20,190 nt of DNA from Rhodocyclaceae bacterium. GTDB taxonomy: Bacteria > Pseudomonadota > Gammaproteobacteria > Burkholderiales > Rhodocyclaceae. The DNA is taken from positions 1-20,190 of the forward strand of contig PNJM01000010.1 of NCBI GenBank assembly GCA_013821865.1. The letters run 5' to 3'. The notes below the pieces were generated by a model that made no database searches, was not told the origin of the DNA, and saw nothing but the letters and a program-made list of their open reading frames with translations. How positions within the stretch are numbered: the first letter of the stretch is position 1; every line of letters begins with the position of its first letter. Shown in pieces: positions 1 through 6,968 of this stretch. A program made the position numbers and the translations under genes.

Positions 1-2
1 TG

Positions 3-1454
3 CACCGCACTTATTTCCACAACGACTTCATCTTTGTGCGCCCGGCCATCTCGACCGAGTTCATCGAATCGGACCCGCCGGCCTATCGCAGCTATTACCC
101 CGGCTGGGCCGGGTTCGAACAGGCCATTCGGGAATTGTTCGTCGATTTCGGCTGGCAGTGCCCCTTTGTCGATCTGGAGCGTGATATCGGCTATGTCGTT
201 GAAGCGTTCAAGCGGCATCTCGGCGGCGAGTTGCCGCGGGTCGAGGCGAACTGCCAGTTGCAGGTGCTGCATTCGGCTTTCTATCGCAACAAGGCGGCCT
301 ATGTCGTGGGCAAGGCGATCAACGGTGACCAGGAGTATCCCTTTGTCGTGCCGGTGCTCCATGACGCCAACGCGCGGCTCTACCTGGATACCGTCCTGCT
401 CGACTCGGGGCACATCAGCGCGCTGTTTTCCGTCAGCCGTGCCTATTTCATGGTGGACATGGAAGTGCCTTCCGCCTACGTGCAATTCCTGCGCGGCATG
501 ATGCCAAACAAGCCCAAGGCCGAGCTGTACACCATGCTGGGCCTGGCCAAGCAGGGCAAGACCATGTTTTATCGCGACCTGATCAACCATCTGCGCCATT
601 CCCGTGACGAATTCATCGCGGCGCCGGGAATTCGCGGCCTGGTGATGGCGGTATTCACGCTGCCGTCGTTCCCTTACGTGTTCAAGGTCATCAAGGACGT
701 GTTTGCGCCGCCCAAGGAGGTCGATCACGAGACCGTCAAGGCGAAATATCTGCTGGTCAAGCAGCACGACCGCGTCGGCCGCATGGCCGACACGCTGGAA
801 TTCTCCGATGTGGCTCTGCCCAAGGCACGCTTCAGCCAGGAACTGCTCGACGAGCTGCGCCGGCAGTGTGCCTCCATGCTGGAGGAGAACGAGACCGAGG
901 TCGTGATCAGGCACGTATACATCGAGCGGCGCATGGTGCCGCTGAATATTTTCCTGGACAAGGCCGATAGCGAGCAGCGGGAGCAGGCCGTGCGCGAATA
1001 CTGCAGCGCGATCAAGGAACTCGCCTATGCCAACATCTTCCCCGGCGACATGCTGTTCAAGAACTTCGGCGTCACGCGCTACGGCCGCGTCGTCTTCTAT
1101 GACTACGATGAAATCGAGTACATGACAGACTGCAACTTCCGCCGCATTCCGCCGGCACCCAACCCGGAGGCGGAGATGTCGGGCGAGGCGTGGTATTCGG
1201 TGGCGCGCAACGACGTCTTCCCCGAGGAATTCGGCACCTTCCTTTTGAGTTCTCCGGAAACACGGCGGATCTTCATGAAGGACCACGCTGAACTCCTCAC
1301 GCCGGAATTCTGGCAGGAGACCCAGAAGAAAATCTCGGGCGGCCAGGTTCCGGATTTCTTTCCCTATCCCGAAGAAAGGCGCTTCTGCCGCATGTTCGCT
1401 GAGACTGCCGCCCGCGGGCCGGTAGCATCGCGGGCAACCGAGACGGTCGCCTGA
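3..1454 (+). CDS. aceK: Isocitrate dehydrogenase kinase/phosphatase, C-terminal part (5' end outside window)
   Basis: AceK phosphorylates and dephosphorylates isocitrate dehydrogenase in the cytoplasm and so sets the split between the TCA cycle and the glyoxylate bypass. The frame is already open at base 3 and runs 483 codons to TGA, against a usual family length of about 570-600 residues, so roughly the first 100 residues lie outside the window. The protein-kinase-like core is clear: [16 protein letters not shown] (about base 650 on) matches the ATP-binding segment with its conserved lysine, followed by [15 protein letters not shown] (about 1047) and FYDYDE (about 1097) match the catalytic and metal-binding loops with the Asn and Asp residues. 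No aceA or aceB is visible because the upstream side is cut. The next gene follows after 16 bp and may be cotranscribed. Identification is secure; the internal GTG at 36 is not the true start because the conserved frame continues upstream of it. Confidence 0.95.
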   Translation, partial: HRTYFHNDFIFVRPAISTEFIESDPPAYRSYYPGWAGFEQAIRELFVDFGWQCPFVDLERDIGYVVEAFKRHLGGELPRVEANCQLQVLHSAFYRNKAAYVVGKAINGDQEYPFVVPVLHDANARLYLDTVLLDSGHISALFSVSRAYFMVDMEVPSAYVQFLRGMMPNKPKAELYTMLGLAKQGKTMFYRDLINHLRHSRDEFIAAPGIRGLVMAVFTLPSFPYVFKVIKDVFAPPKEVDHETVKAKYLLVKQHDRVGRMADTLEFSDVALPKARFSQELLDELRRQCASMLEENETEVVIRHVYIERRMVPLNIFLDKADSEQREQAVREYCSAIKELAYANIFPGDMLFKNFGVTRYGRVVFYDYDEIEYMTDCNFRRIPPAPNPEAEMSGEAWYSVARNDVFPEEFGTFLLSSPETRRIFMKDHAELLTPEFWQETQKKISGGQVPDFFPYPEERRFCRMFAETAARGPVASRATETVA

Positions 1455-1470
1455 GGCATTCGGGCCGGAA

Positions 1471-2013
1471 GTGGGTCGCCTCGTCCTGTTCAACAAGCCA
1501 TACGGTGTTCTCAGCCAGTTCACGGCCGAAGCCGGCCATGCATCCCTGGCGGATTACATTCCGGTACCCGGAGTCTATGCGGCAGGACGTCTCGATGCCG
1601 ACAGCGAAGGCCTGCTGCTCCTGACTGATGACGGCGGCTTGCAGAAACGCATTGCCGACCCACGCCACAAAATGGCGAAAACCTATTGGGTGCAAGTCGA
1701 AGGCATACCCGATGCCGCTGCGCTGCAACAACTGGAGGGGGGGATTGATCTTGGCGAGTTTGTCACGCGGCCTTGCCGAGCAAGGCTGATCGACTCGCCA
1801 GCGGGCCTCTGGCCGCGCAACCCGCCGATAAGGGAGCGCAGGAATATCCCGACCGCCTGGCTGGAGGTTGTTCTTCGTGAAGGCAAGAACCGGCAGGTCC
1901 GCCGCATGACTGCCAGGGTGGAGTTCCCCACCTTGCGCCTCATCCGCTGGGCGATCGGACCTTGGACCCTCTCCGGTCTGGCCTCCGGGGAATGGCGGAT
2001 AGAAGAGCTCTGA
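1471..2013 (+). CDS. rluE: 23S rRNA pseudouridine synthase, RsuA/RluE family (RluE-like)
   Basis: This 180-aa protein is a pseudouridine synthase of the RsuA/RluB/RluE/RluF family; RluE converts U2457 of 23S rRNA in E. coli. The family's catalytic Asp motif is [14 protein letters not shown], with D42 the likely nucleophile. The C-terminal motif [10 protein letters not shown] is typical of the family. The segments [24 protein letters not shown] and [12 protein letters not shown] match RluE in particular. There is no N-terminal S4 domain, as expected for RluE and unlike RluB/RluF. The start is GTG at 1471: an in-frame stop at 1423-1425 lies upstream and no other start codon intervenes. The Shine-Dalgarno is poor (GGAA directly abutting), so translation may be coupled to aceK, whose stop lies 16 bp upstream. 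The exact target uridine is inferred from similarity. Confidence 0.93.
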   Translation: MGRLVLFNKPYGVLSQFTAEAGHASLADYIPVPGVYAAGRLDADSEGLLLLTDDGGLQKRIADPRHKMAKTYWVQVEGIPDAAALQQLEGGIDLGEFVTRPCRARLIDSPAGLWPRNPPIRERRNIPTAWLEVVLREGKNRQVRRMTARVEFPTLRLIRWAIGPWTLSGLASGEWRIEEL

Positions 2014-2119
2014 CCGGTGTGTCAACTTTCCGTTGATCGTGGCGTTACTGGACATGACGCCTTGCCATTCAGGCAGGGATAGTCACCAACACCACAAAAT
2101 ACTGGGAAAGGATCTATAC

Positions 2120-2350
2120 ATGTCCAAGCTTCTGTCCGCTCTGCTTGTCGGCGTTTTCGCTGCCTCCACCGCTTTCGCCCAAGCCCCTGCCAAGTCCGCC
2201 GAGAAGCCTGCCGAGAAGCCCGCTGCTGCTGCTCCGGCTGCTGCCCCCGCCGCCGAAAAGGCCGCCGAGAAGCCTATGAAGAAAGAAAAGAAGGCCAAGA
2301 AAGCCAAGAAAGCCAAGAAGGCCGACGCTGCTGCTCCGGCCGCGAAGTAA
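2120..2350 (+). CDS. Small secreted Ala/Lys/Pro-rich protein, Asr-like (unknown function)
   Basis: I cannot assign a function to this 76-aa protein. Residues 1-20 look like a Sec signal peptide (MSKLLSALLVGVFAASTAFA) with an AFA|QA cleavage site. The mature part is low-complexity: EKPA repeats, Ala/Pro runs, then four KKA units, giving a strongly basic, probably disordered polypeptide. The composition and export signal resemble the periplasmic acid-shock protein Asr of enterobacteria; histone-H1-like proteins have similar KKA repeats but lack a signal peptide. The start is ATG at 2120, preceded by GGGAAAGGA at about 2104-2112. The frame is open from 2033, but those upstream codons add no hydrophobic leader and have no Shine-Dalgarno. 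The gene is monocistronic in appearance: 106 bp of non-coding sequence before it and an intrinsic terminator 30 bp after its stop. A highly expressed stress or envelope protein is inferred. Confidence 0.75.
   Translation: MSKLLSALLVGVFAASTAFAQAPAKSAEKPAEKPAAAAPAAAPAAEKAAEKPMKKEKKAKKAKKAKKADAAAPAAK
2288..2323 (+). repeat. Four tandem 9-bp repeats coding Lys-Lys-Ala
   Basis: Four near-identical copies of AAG-AAR-GCC sit head to tail in frame inside the small Ala/Lys-rich gene. They encode (KKA)x4. Such short in-frame repeats can change copy number without disrupting the frame. Confidence 0.85.
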
Positions 2351-2380
2351 GGCACCAAGAGCGTTTTCTTGTCGCCGAAG

Positions 2381-2407
2381 AAAAAGGCAGGGAGTTCCTG
2401 CCTTTTT
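2381..2407 (+). terminator. Rho-independent terminator after the Ala/Lys-rich gene
   Basis: AAAAAGGCAGG (2381-2391) and CCTGCCTTTTT (2397-2407) form a perfect 11-bp stem with a 5-nt loop GAGTT. The descending arm ends in a T-run, and the symmetrical A-run means it could also act on the other strand. It lies 30 bp after the stop at 2350 and separates this gene from the DUF192 gene. Confidence 0.9.
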
Positions 2408-2458
2408 CATTTCTGGAATACAGTCATAAAGCAATAAAGCAACCCGACGGAGGAGCAT

Positions 2459-2917
2459 ATGTTGTCGACGACGCTGCGCGCAATCCTGGCCGGGTTCGTC
2501 GCCGGCTTTCTGGCGCCAGGCCAGGCGTCGGCCCAGGCATCGGCCCGAGCCATCGAACTCAGCGCCGGCATTCACCGCATCGAAGCGGAGATGGCCAGCA
2601 CGCCTGGCGATCGCGCCGAAGGCCTCATGCACCGGAAATCCATGCCCGCCAATCGCGGCATGCTGTTCGTCTTTCCGGAGGCCGGCGTGCAATGTTTCTG
2701 GATGAAGAACACGCTGATCCCTTTGAGCATCGCCTTCCTTGACGATGACGGCCGGATCGTCGGTATCGCGGACATGCAACCGCAGTCCCTCGACAATCAT
2801 TGCTCCTCGAAGCCGGTGCGTTTCGCTCTGGAAATGAACATCGGCTGGTTCAAGCGGCGCGGCATGGCCGCCGGCGCGAAGATCGGCGGGCTGGACAAGG
2901 CGCCGCCGGGCCGTTGA
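2459..2917 (+). CDS. Secreted DUF192 family protein
   Basis: This 152-aa protein has an N-terminal signal peptide ending about ASA|QA at residues 23-26, so it is exported. Residues 42-147 carry the DUF192 signature: GDRAEGLMHRK (50-60), GMLFVFPE, then CFWMKNTLIPLSIAFLD (79-95), and a GIADMQPQS segment. DUF192 proteins are small beta-rich proteins common in bacteria and archaea; no biochemical role is established that I can name, so none is given. The start is ATG at 2459 with a strong GGAGGAG a few bases upstream. It follows the terminator at 2381-2407 by about 50 bp and so probably has its own promoter. It converges with the rubredoxin reductase gene, with only 6 bp between the two stops and no separate terminator. 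Confidence 0.85.
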   Translation: MLSTTLRAILAGFVAGFLAPGQASAQASARAIELSAGIHRIEAEMASTPGDRAEGLMHRKSMPANRGMLFVFPEAGVQCFWMKNTLIPLSIAFLDDDGRIVGIADMQPQSLDNHCSSKPVRFALEMNIGWFKRRGMAAGAKIGGLDKAPPGR

Positions 2918-2923
2918 GCCTGC

Positions 2924-4057
2924 TTACGCGAGCAGCTTGGTCAGCGCCGCCCGCTCGCCGATTCTCGCCTCGGTAAGCGCGAAGCCGATCAACCGGCCCT
3001 GCGGGTCGGTGAAGGTCATTTTCAGTCCGCTCTCGTCTTCCTCGGCTTGCCAGGCGCCTGCGGCATCGCGGGCCACCGGCTGCACAACCACAGGGCAGGT
3101 TGGAGTCTTTACGATCACCGGCATGGGCGGGAACGCCATTTCCACGGGTTTGCCGGCCAGCGTCTGAGCCAGTGCCCGCGACGCATGCATGATCGGCAGC
3201 ACATAGGGCAACACGCGTCCGCCGAATTCGGCACAGTCTCCCAGCGCGAAGATGTCCGGATCGCTGGTGCGAAGCAGCGTGTCGACGACGATGCCGCGAT
3301 TGACCGCCAATCCCGCCGCTTTCGCCAGCGCCGTGCGCGGGCGCAATCCCACTGCCGAGAGGACGGCATCGGCCTCGATGGCGTTTCCCCCCTTGAGCGT
3401 CAGTCGATAGCCCAACTGCACCTTGTTGACCGCAGAGACGGCTTCGCCGAAGTGCCAGGCGACTCCCGCCGCTTGCAGGGGCTCGATCATGCGCCGGCCG
3501 GCGCGCTCGGGCAGCAGGCTGGAAAGAGGATAGCCGGTCGGGTCGATCACGCTCACGCGGTATCCCGCGCCGGCGAGGTCGTTGGCAAACTCGCAGCCGA
3601 TAAGGCCCGCGCCGATGAGGGCGATGTGTTTCCTGCCTTCGATCGAGCCGCGGAAACGCGCGTAGTCCCACAGGTCGTTTACCGACATGACCTGGTCAGC
3701 CGCATCGCCCTCCAGCGGCAGGCGGATCGGATCGGCGCCCAGCGCCAGCACCAGCTTCGCGTATCCCTGGGAACCGGCGCTGGAATCGATCCGGTGCGCC
3801 CCGGCGTCGATTGCGGTCACCTGAGTGTTGCGCAGCAGCCGGACGTCGAGCTGCTGCGCCATGGTTTCCGCCGGCGTGTTGATCAGCTGCGCCGGCAGTT
3901 TGCCGGAAGCCAGTGCGTTGGACAGCATCGGCTTCGAGTAGAAATCCCCCGCATCCGCCGTGATCAGCGTCACATGGGTGCTCTTGTCAAGCTTGCGCAG
4001 CTCGCGGGCGATGGTCCAGCCCGCGAGCCCCGAGCCGATGATGACGATCGGGTCCAT
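2924..4057 (-). CDS. Rubredoxin-NAD(P)+ reductase, FAD-dependent
   Basis: This 377-aa flavoprotein belongs to the pyridine nucleotide-disulfide oxidoreductase fold and most resembles rubredoxin reductases (AlkT/RubB type). It passes electrons from NAD(P)H through FAD to rubredoxin. The FAD Rossmann motif is GSGLAG at 8-13, the NAD(P) Rossmann motif GAGLIG at 149-154, and the FAD-contacting FALGDCAEF is near 270-278. There is no CxxC redox disulfide in the active-site region, unlike thioredoxin or glutathione reductases, as expected for the rubredoxin/ferredoxin reductase group. It is the third gene of a leftward operon: its ATG lies 6 bp after the rubredoxin stop, so the two are very likely cotranslated. 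The partner protein being encoded immediately upstream makes the assignment stronger than similarity alone. Choice of NADH over NADPH cannot be read from sequence with confidence. Confidence 0.9.
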   Translation of the reverse strand: MDPIVIIGSGLAGWTIARELRKLDKSTHVTLITADAGDFYSKPMLSNALASGKLPAQLINTPAETMAQQLDVRLLRNTQVTAIDAGAHRIDSSAGSQGYAKLVLALGADPIRLPLEGDAADQVMSVNDLWDYARFRGSIEGRKHIALIGAGLIGCEFANDLAGAGYRVSVIDPTGYPLSSLLPERAGRRMIEPLQAAGVAWHFGEAVSAVNKVQLGYRLTLKGGNAIEADAVLSAVGLRPRTALAKAAGLAVNRGIVVDTLLRTSDPDIFALGDCAEFGGRVLPYVLPIMHASRALAQTLAGKPVEMAFPPMPVIVKTPTCPVVVQPVARDAAGAWQAEEDESGLKMTFTDPQGRLIGFALTEARIGERAALTKLLA

Positions 4058-4063
4058 GCCGGC

Positions 4064-4234
4064 TTATGCAGCGACCTGGATCATTTCGAAATCGGCTTTG
4101 GCCACGCCGCAATCCGGGCAGGCCCAGTCCGCGGGAATATCCTCCCAGCGGGTGCCGGGAGCGATGCCTTCCTCGGGCAGGCCCTTGGACTCGTCGTAGA
4201 TGAAGCCGCAAACGATGCATTGCCAGGTTCTCAT
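4064..4234 (-). CDS. Rubredoxin (56 aa)
   Basis: This short gene encodes a 56-aa rubredoxin, a one-iron electron carrier. The protein begins [15 protein letters not shown] and contains the two iron-binding pairs: C6-x2-C9-G near the N-terminus and CPDCG (C39 and C42) near the C-terminus, with the typical W/Y/F aromatic core and the [12 protein letters not shown] segment. ATG at 4234 is preceded by a clean AAAGGAG at about 4239-4245. It lies between rubrerythrin (26 bp upstream) and rubredoxin reductase (6 bp downstream), so it is the obvious electron shuttle between reductase and rubrerythrin. Length and spacing match stand-alone rubredoxins. Confidence 0.96.
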   Translation of the reverse strand: MRTWQCIVCGFIYDESKGLPEEGIAPGTRWEDIPADWACPDCGVAKADFEMIQVAA

Positions 4235-4260
4235 GTTTTCTCCTTTCAGGTTCCGATAGA

Positions 4261-4731
4261 TTAAGCAATTTTCGCGAGCGCGGCGCGATAGTGATTGGCG
4301 TGGCGCTCTTCCACCCGGGCGAGTGCCGCGAAACGCTTGGCCGCCTTTTCCAATACCGCCTTGAAGCGCTCGGCATGCTCCTTGGATTCGACGATTTGTT
4401 CGTCGATCTCGGCCACAGCCGCGGCGTTGCCTTCCTGTTCAGCGGTCTTGCGGAAGGACGGGTACATCTCGGTGTACTCGTAGGTTTCGCCTTCGATCGC
4501 CAGGGCCAGGCACTTGGCCGGGGTCAATTCGGCCTTGGGGTAGAGCAGATCGAGGTGACCGAAGGCGTGCTGCACTTCCTGGTCTGCGGTTTCCTCGAAG
4601 GTGCGGGCCGTATCCTCGTCGCCGGCTGCGCGTGCCAGCTTGGCGAAGTAGCGGTACTTGATATGCGCCATCGATTCGCCGGCAAAGGCGGCTTCGAGAT
4701 TTTGGATCGTCTTGATTTCAGGTCGTTTCAT
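4261..4731 (-). CDS. Rubrerythrin-family non-heme diiron protein without rubredoxin domain
   Basis: This 156-aa protein is a four-helix diiron protein of the rubrerythrin family, whose members reduce hydrogen peroxide using electrons from rubredoxin. Likely iron ligands are E19 (AFAGES), E52-x2-H55 ([11 protein letters not shown]), E85 and E88 (EYTEMYP), and a C-terminal glutamate/histidine pair. Two candidates exist for the last pair: E115/H119 ([10 protein letters not shown]), and E141-x2-H144 (VEERHANHY) in an extra C-terminal helix. Classical rubrerythrins (about 190 aa) carry a C-terminal rubredoxin domain; this one lacks it and instead has a separate rubredoxin gene 26 bp downstream. 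ATG at 4731 is served by AAAAGGAG (4740-4747). It is the first gene of the leftward operon and is divergent from oxyR, so peroxide induction through OxyR is inferred. Confidence 0.92.
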   Translation of the reverse strand: MKRPEIKTIQNLEAAFAGESMAHIKYRYFAKLARAAGDEDTARTFEETADQEVQHAFGHLDLLYPKAELTPAKCLALAIEGETYEYTEMYPSFRKTAEQEGNAAAVAEIDEQIVESKEHAERFKAVLEKAAKRFAALARVEERHANHYRAALAKIA

Positions 4732-4797
4732 AATTCAGGCTCCTTTTCATTGAAGGGTCGGCAACCGTGACACGCTTCGCAGTCTAGGGATCGGAGC

Positions 4798-4849
4798 TTG
4801 ATAAATCCAATTGTATATTTATAATGATCTGATATGTATAAGATATCAA
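4798..4849. promoter_or_regulatory. Shared AT-rich dyad: oxyR promoter and likely OxyR operator between oxyR and rubrerythrin
   Basis: For oxyR (+), TTGATA (4798-4803), a 16-bp spacer and TATAAT (4820-4825) make a near-consensus sigma-70 promoter; transcription would start about 4832, some 34 bp before the oxyR ATG. The outer ends of the AT-rich block are inverted: TTGATA at 4798-4803 and TATCAA at 4844-4849, so a TTGATA also faces the rubrerythrin side. A clean -10 for that side is less certain: CATTAT (4821-4826) at 17 bp is possible. The dyad size and position fit LysR-type control of a divergent pair. The exact OxyR half-sites (ATAG/CTAT type) are not clear by eye, so the operator call is inference. 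Confidence 0.6.
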
Positions 4850-4865
4850 AGAAAACGGAGAACCG

Positions 4866-5771
4866 ATGAACCTCAACGAGCTTCGCTACATCGTCGCCGT
4901 TGCGCAGGAACTCAACTTCCGCCGTGCCGCCGAGCGCTGCTTCGTCAGCCAGCCTGCGCTGAGCCTTGCCATCCAGAAGCTTGAGGGCGAGCTCGGCGTG
5001 CGAATATTCGAGCGCAGCAAGACCGAAGTGTCCATTACGCCGATCGGAGAGCGTGTCGTCGAGCAGTCGCAACGCGTTCTGGAAGAGGCCGCGCGGATCA
5101 AGGAAATCGCCAGCCGGGGCAAGGACCAGCTGGCCGGCCCGCTCAGGCTTGGCGTGATCTATACGGTGGGGCCGTATCTCCTGCCCGAGTTGGTTCCCGC
5201 GCTCCGGAAAATAGCGCCGCAGATGCCTCTGGAAGTGGAGGAAAACACTACTGGCAACCTCGATGTGCTGCTTCGCAACGGCAAGCTCGATGTGATCATC
5301 ATCGCTCTGCCTTTCGGCGGGCCCGGCATCGAGACGCGCGCCCTCTACGACGAAGCGTTCGCCGTCGTTGTGCCGATTGATCACCCCTGGTCGAAAAAGA
5401 AGGCCGTCAAACCGGCAGACCTGGCGAGGGAGCGTGTATTGCTGCTCAATACCGGCCACTGCTTCAGCAATCAGGTGGTTGAAGCCTGCCCCGAACTCAC
5501 CCGCCAGGGCGGCGAGACGCAGCAGGGCAATTCATTGGAAACCCTCCGCAACATGGTGGCCTCGGGCCTCGGCATCACGGTGCTGCCGTGCAGCGCCAAC
5601 AGCGAGAAATACCGCAGCCGGCTGCTCAAGGTCGTGCCGTTCGCGGAGCCGGCACCGGCGCGCCGCGTGGCGCTCGCCTGGCGCAAGAGCTTCGGCCGCG
5701 AGAAGGCCGTCGGCGCCTTGGCCGCAGCCATAGCGGCCGTGAAAACGCCTTGCCTGCGTATGCTTGGTTGA
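4866..5771 (+). CDS. oxyR: Hydrogen-peroxide-sensing LysR-family activator OxyR
   Basis: This 301-aa LysR-type regulator has an N-terminal winged helix-turn-helix (about residues 3-62; FRRAAERCFVSQPALSLAIQKLE) and a C-terminal sensor domain. It is identified as OxyR by the sensor motif GHCFSNQVVEAC, which puts the peroxide-reactive cysteine at C199 and the resolving cysteine at C208, the same numbering and 9-residue spacing as E. coli OxyR. Oxidation forms a disulfide that switches DNA binding. ATG at 4866 has GGAG at 4857-4860. It is divergent from the rubrerythrin-rubredoxin-reductase operon across a 134-bp region holding its own promoter, so autoregulation and control of that operon are likely. 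The downstream end converges with the ModE-like gene with 2 bp between stop codons. Family and subgroup are secure; the regulon is inferred. Confidence 0.96.
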   Translation: MNLNELRYIVAVAQELNFRRAAERCFVSQPALSLAIQKLEGELGVRIFERSKTEVSITPIGERVVEQSQRVLEEAARIKEIASRGKDQLAGPLRLGVIYTVGPYLLPELVPALRKIAPQMPLEVEENTTGNLDVLLRNGKLDVIIIALPFGGPGIETRALYDEAFAVVVPIDHPWSKKKAVKPADLARERVLLLNTGHCFSNQVVEACPELTRQGGETQQGNSLETLRNMVASGLGITVLPCSANSEKYRSRLLKVVPFAEPAPARRVALAWRKSFGREKAVGALAAAIAAVKTPCLRMLG

Positions 5772-5773
5772 GC

Positions 5774-6853
5774 TCAGCCTGAGTGCCCCGCAATTGATTC
5801 CTGGTTTCCGCTGCCGGAAACGTCATAGCCGGGCAGCTCGGCCGCTGTGCGCCGGAATTCCCTGCTTTCCAGCAGGGCAAGAAGGGACTGCACAGCGGGC
5901 TGCTGCAGCAAGTTGCGCCGCATGACGAGAAAATAATCTTCCTTCAGCAGCGGCACGAAACCCAATTTGAATTCGCGCGCCGCCGCTTCGACACCGAGGC
6001 CGACATCGGCGTGTCCGCTGGCAATCATGGCAGCGACGGCGGAGTGGGTCAGCTCCGCATTGCCGTAACCGGCGATTTCCTGGGCGGCGATGCCGTTTTC
6101 CTGCAGCAGCCAGTCCAGCAGCAGGCGCGTGCCGGCTCCGCGCTGGCGGTTCAGGAACCTTATGCCTGGCCTGGCCAGATCGCGGATGCTGCGCAGCTTT
6201 TTCGGATTTCCCGCCTTGACCATCATGCCTTGGGTGCGGCGTGCCAGCCGGATCAGCACGTGCTGGCGCGGCTTGAGGAATGGCCTGTATTGTTGCCACA
6301 GGGAATCGCCGATCGGTCCTTCCGGGCAATGAAACCCGGCAATCTCGCAGCGGTTCTCGGCGAATGAGATGAGGCTCTCCAGGCTGCCGTGAAATTGCAG
6401 ATCGAGTGGATGCCCGTGCAGCGCCAGCAGATCGGGCAACCTGGCGAGTATCAGATCGTGGCTGGCGTGCAGGCGCATCATTGGCGGCTCGGGTGTGGTC
6501 ACTTCGGACAAGCCTCGTTTCATTTCCGCAGCCGCGGCAGCCAGATGCGGCATCAGGCCGGCGCGTATTCTGGAATCCAGTTCAAGCAGCCGGACGGCGA
6601 ACGGCGTCAGTTGGGTTCCCAAACCGCGCGCCGAAATCAGCAGTGGATGGCCGAAGCGATTCTCCCATTGCATCAGGAGACCCCAGGCATTGCGGTAGGA
6701 GATGCCGGTCTCCCGCGCTGCCGAAGCGATGGAACCGGTGCGACGGATGCGTTCCAGCAAATCGAACAACCGCGATTCGTCAAGCCGCGTCGCTCCTTGG
6801 CCGAACACCCAGTTGAAGCAGCACTTGACATCTAATATGTTATTTAATGACAT
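5774..6853 (-). CDS. ModE-type HTH regulator fused to a periplasmic-binding-like domain (molybdate/tungstate responsive, putative)
   Basis: This 359-aa protein has an N-terminal ModE/LysR-like winged helix domain (about residues 24-95): SIASAARETGISYRNAWGLL matches the ModE recognition helix region, followed by the wing LISARGLGTQLTP. Residues about 125-335 form a type-2 periplasmic-binding-like domain, with the segments FLNRQRGAGTRLLLDWLL (233-250) and THSAVAAMIASGHADVGLG (269-287), as in regulators of oxyanion uptake and of molybdopterin-related proteins. The molybdate-binding TOBE domains of classical ModE are absent; the fused domain is the likely sensor. The start is taken at ATG 6853; a TTG 12 bp upstream is also in frame but lacks a properly spaced Shine-Dalgarno. 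The gene is divergent from tupA (115 bp), which makes control of tungstate or molybdate uptake its likely job. Whether it represses or activates cannot be told. Confidence 0.82.
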   Translation of the reverse strand: MSLNNILDVKCCFNWVFGQGATRLDESRLFDLLERIRRTGSIASAARETGISYRNAWGLLMQWENRFGHPLLISARGLGTQLTPFAVRLLELDSRIRAGLMPHLAAAAAEMKRGLSEVTTPEPPMMRLHASHDLILARLPDLLALHGHPLDLQFHGSLESLISFAENRCEIAGFHCPEGPIGDSLWQQYRPFLKPRQHVLIRLARRTQGMMVKAGNPKKLRSIRDLARPGIRFLNRQRGAGTRLLLDWLLQENGIAAQEIAGYGNAELTHSAVAAMIASGHADVGLGVEAAAREFKLGFVPLLKEDYFLVMRRNLLQQPAVQSLLALLESREFRRTAAELPGYDVSGSGNQESIAGHSG

Positions 6854-6857
6854 ATTA
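6833..6857. promoter_or_regulatory. Inverted repeat over the start codon of the ModE-like gene, candidate operator
   Basis: TAATATGT (6833-6840) and ACATATTA (6850-6857) are perfect 8-bp inverted arms with a 9-bp spacer. The right arm contains the start codon of the ModE-like gene. A dimeric regulator bound here could block its own expression. Autoregulation is inference; I cannot confirm a match to the known ModE consensus. Confidence 0.45.
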
Positions 6858-6912
6858 TTTCTCAAATCCTATTGAAACTATTCTACTCATGCTCTTGAAT
6901 TCTGAAAATTAA

Positions 6913-6930
6913 TATGCATGATTTCGCATA
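6913..6930. promoter_or_regulatory. Second inverted repeat upstream of tupA, candidate operator
   Basis: TATGC (6913-6917) and GCATA (6926-6930) form a short inverted repeat with an 8-bp spacer, about 40 bp before the tupA start. It lies in the AT-rich divergent region shared with the ModE-like gene. It may be a regulator site, but the arms are short enough to arise by chance. Confidence 0.3.
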
Positions 6931-6968
6931 AATAACCCCACAAACAGAAGGCTGAAAGGAGACTGTCA

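Noticed and set aside
3047..4264. 405-codon open frame on the + strand opposite rubredoxin reductase and rubredoxin
   Set aside because: It is a GC-rich antisense shadow: no Shine-Dalgarno, no recognisable domain, and the opposite strand carries clear FAD/NAD motifs and CxxC iron sites.
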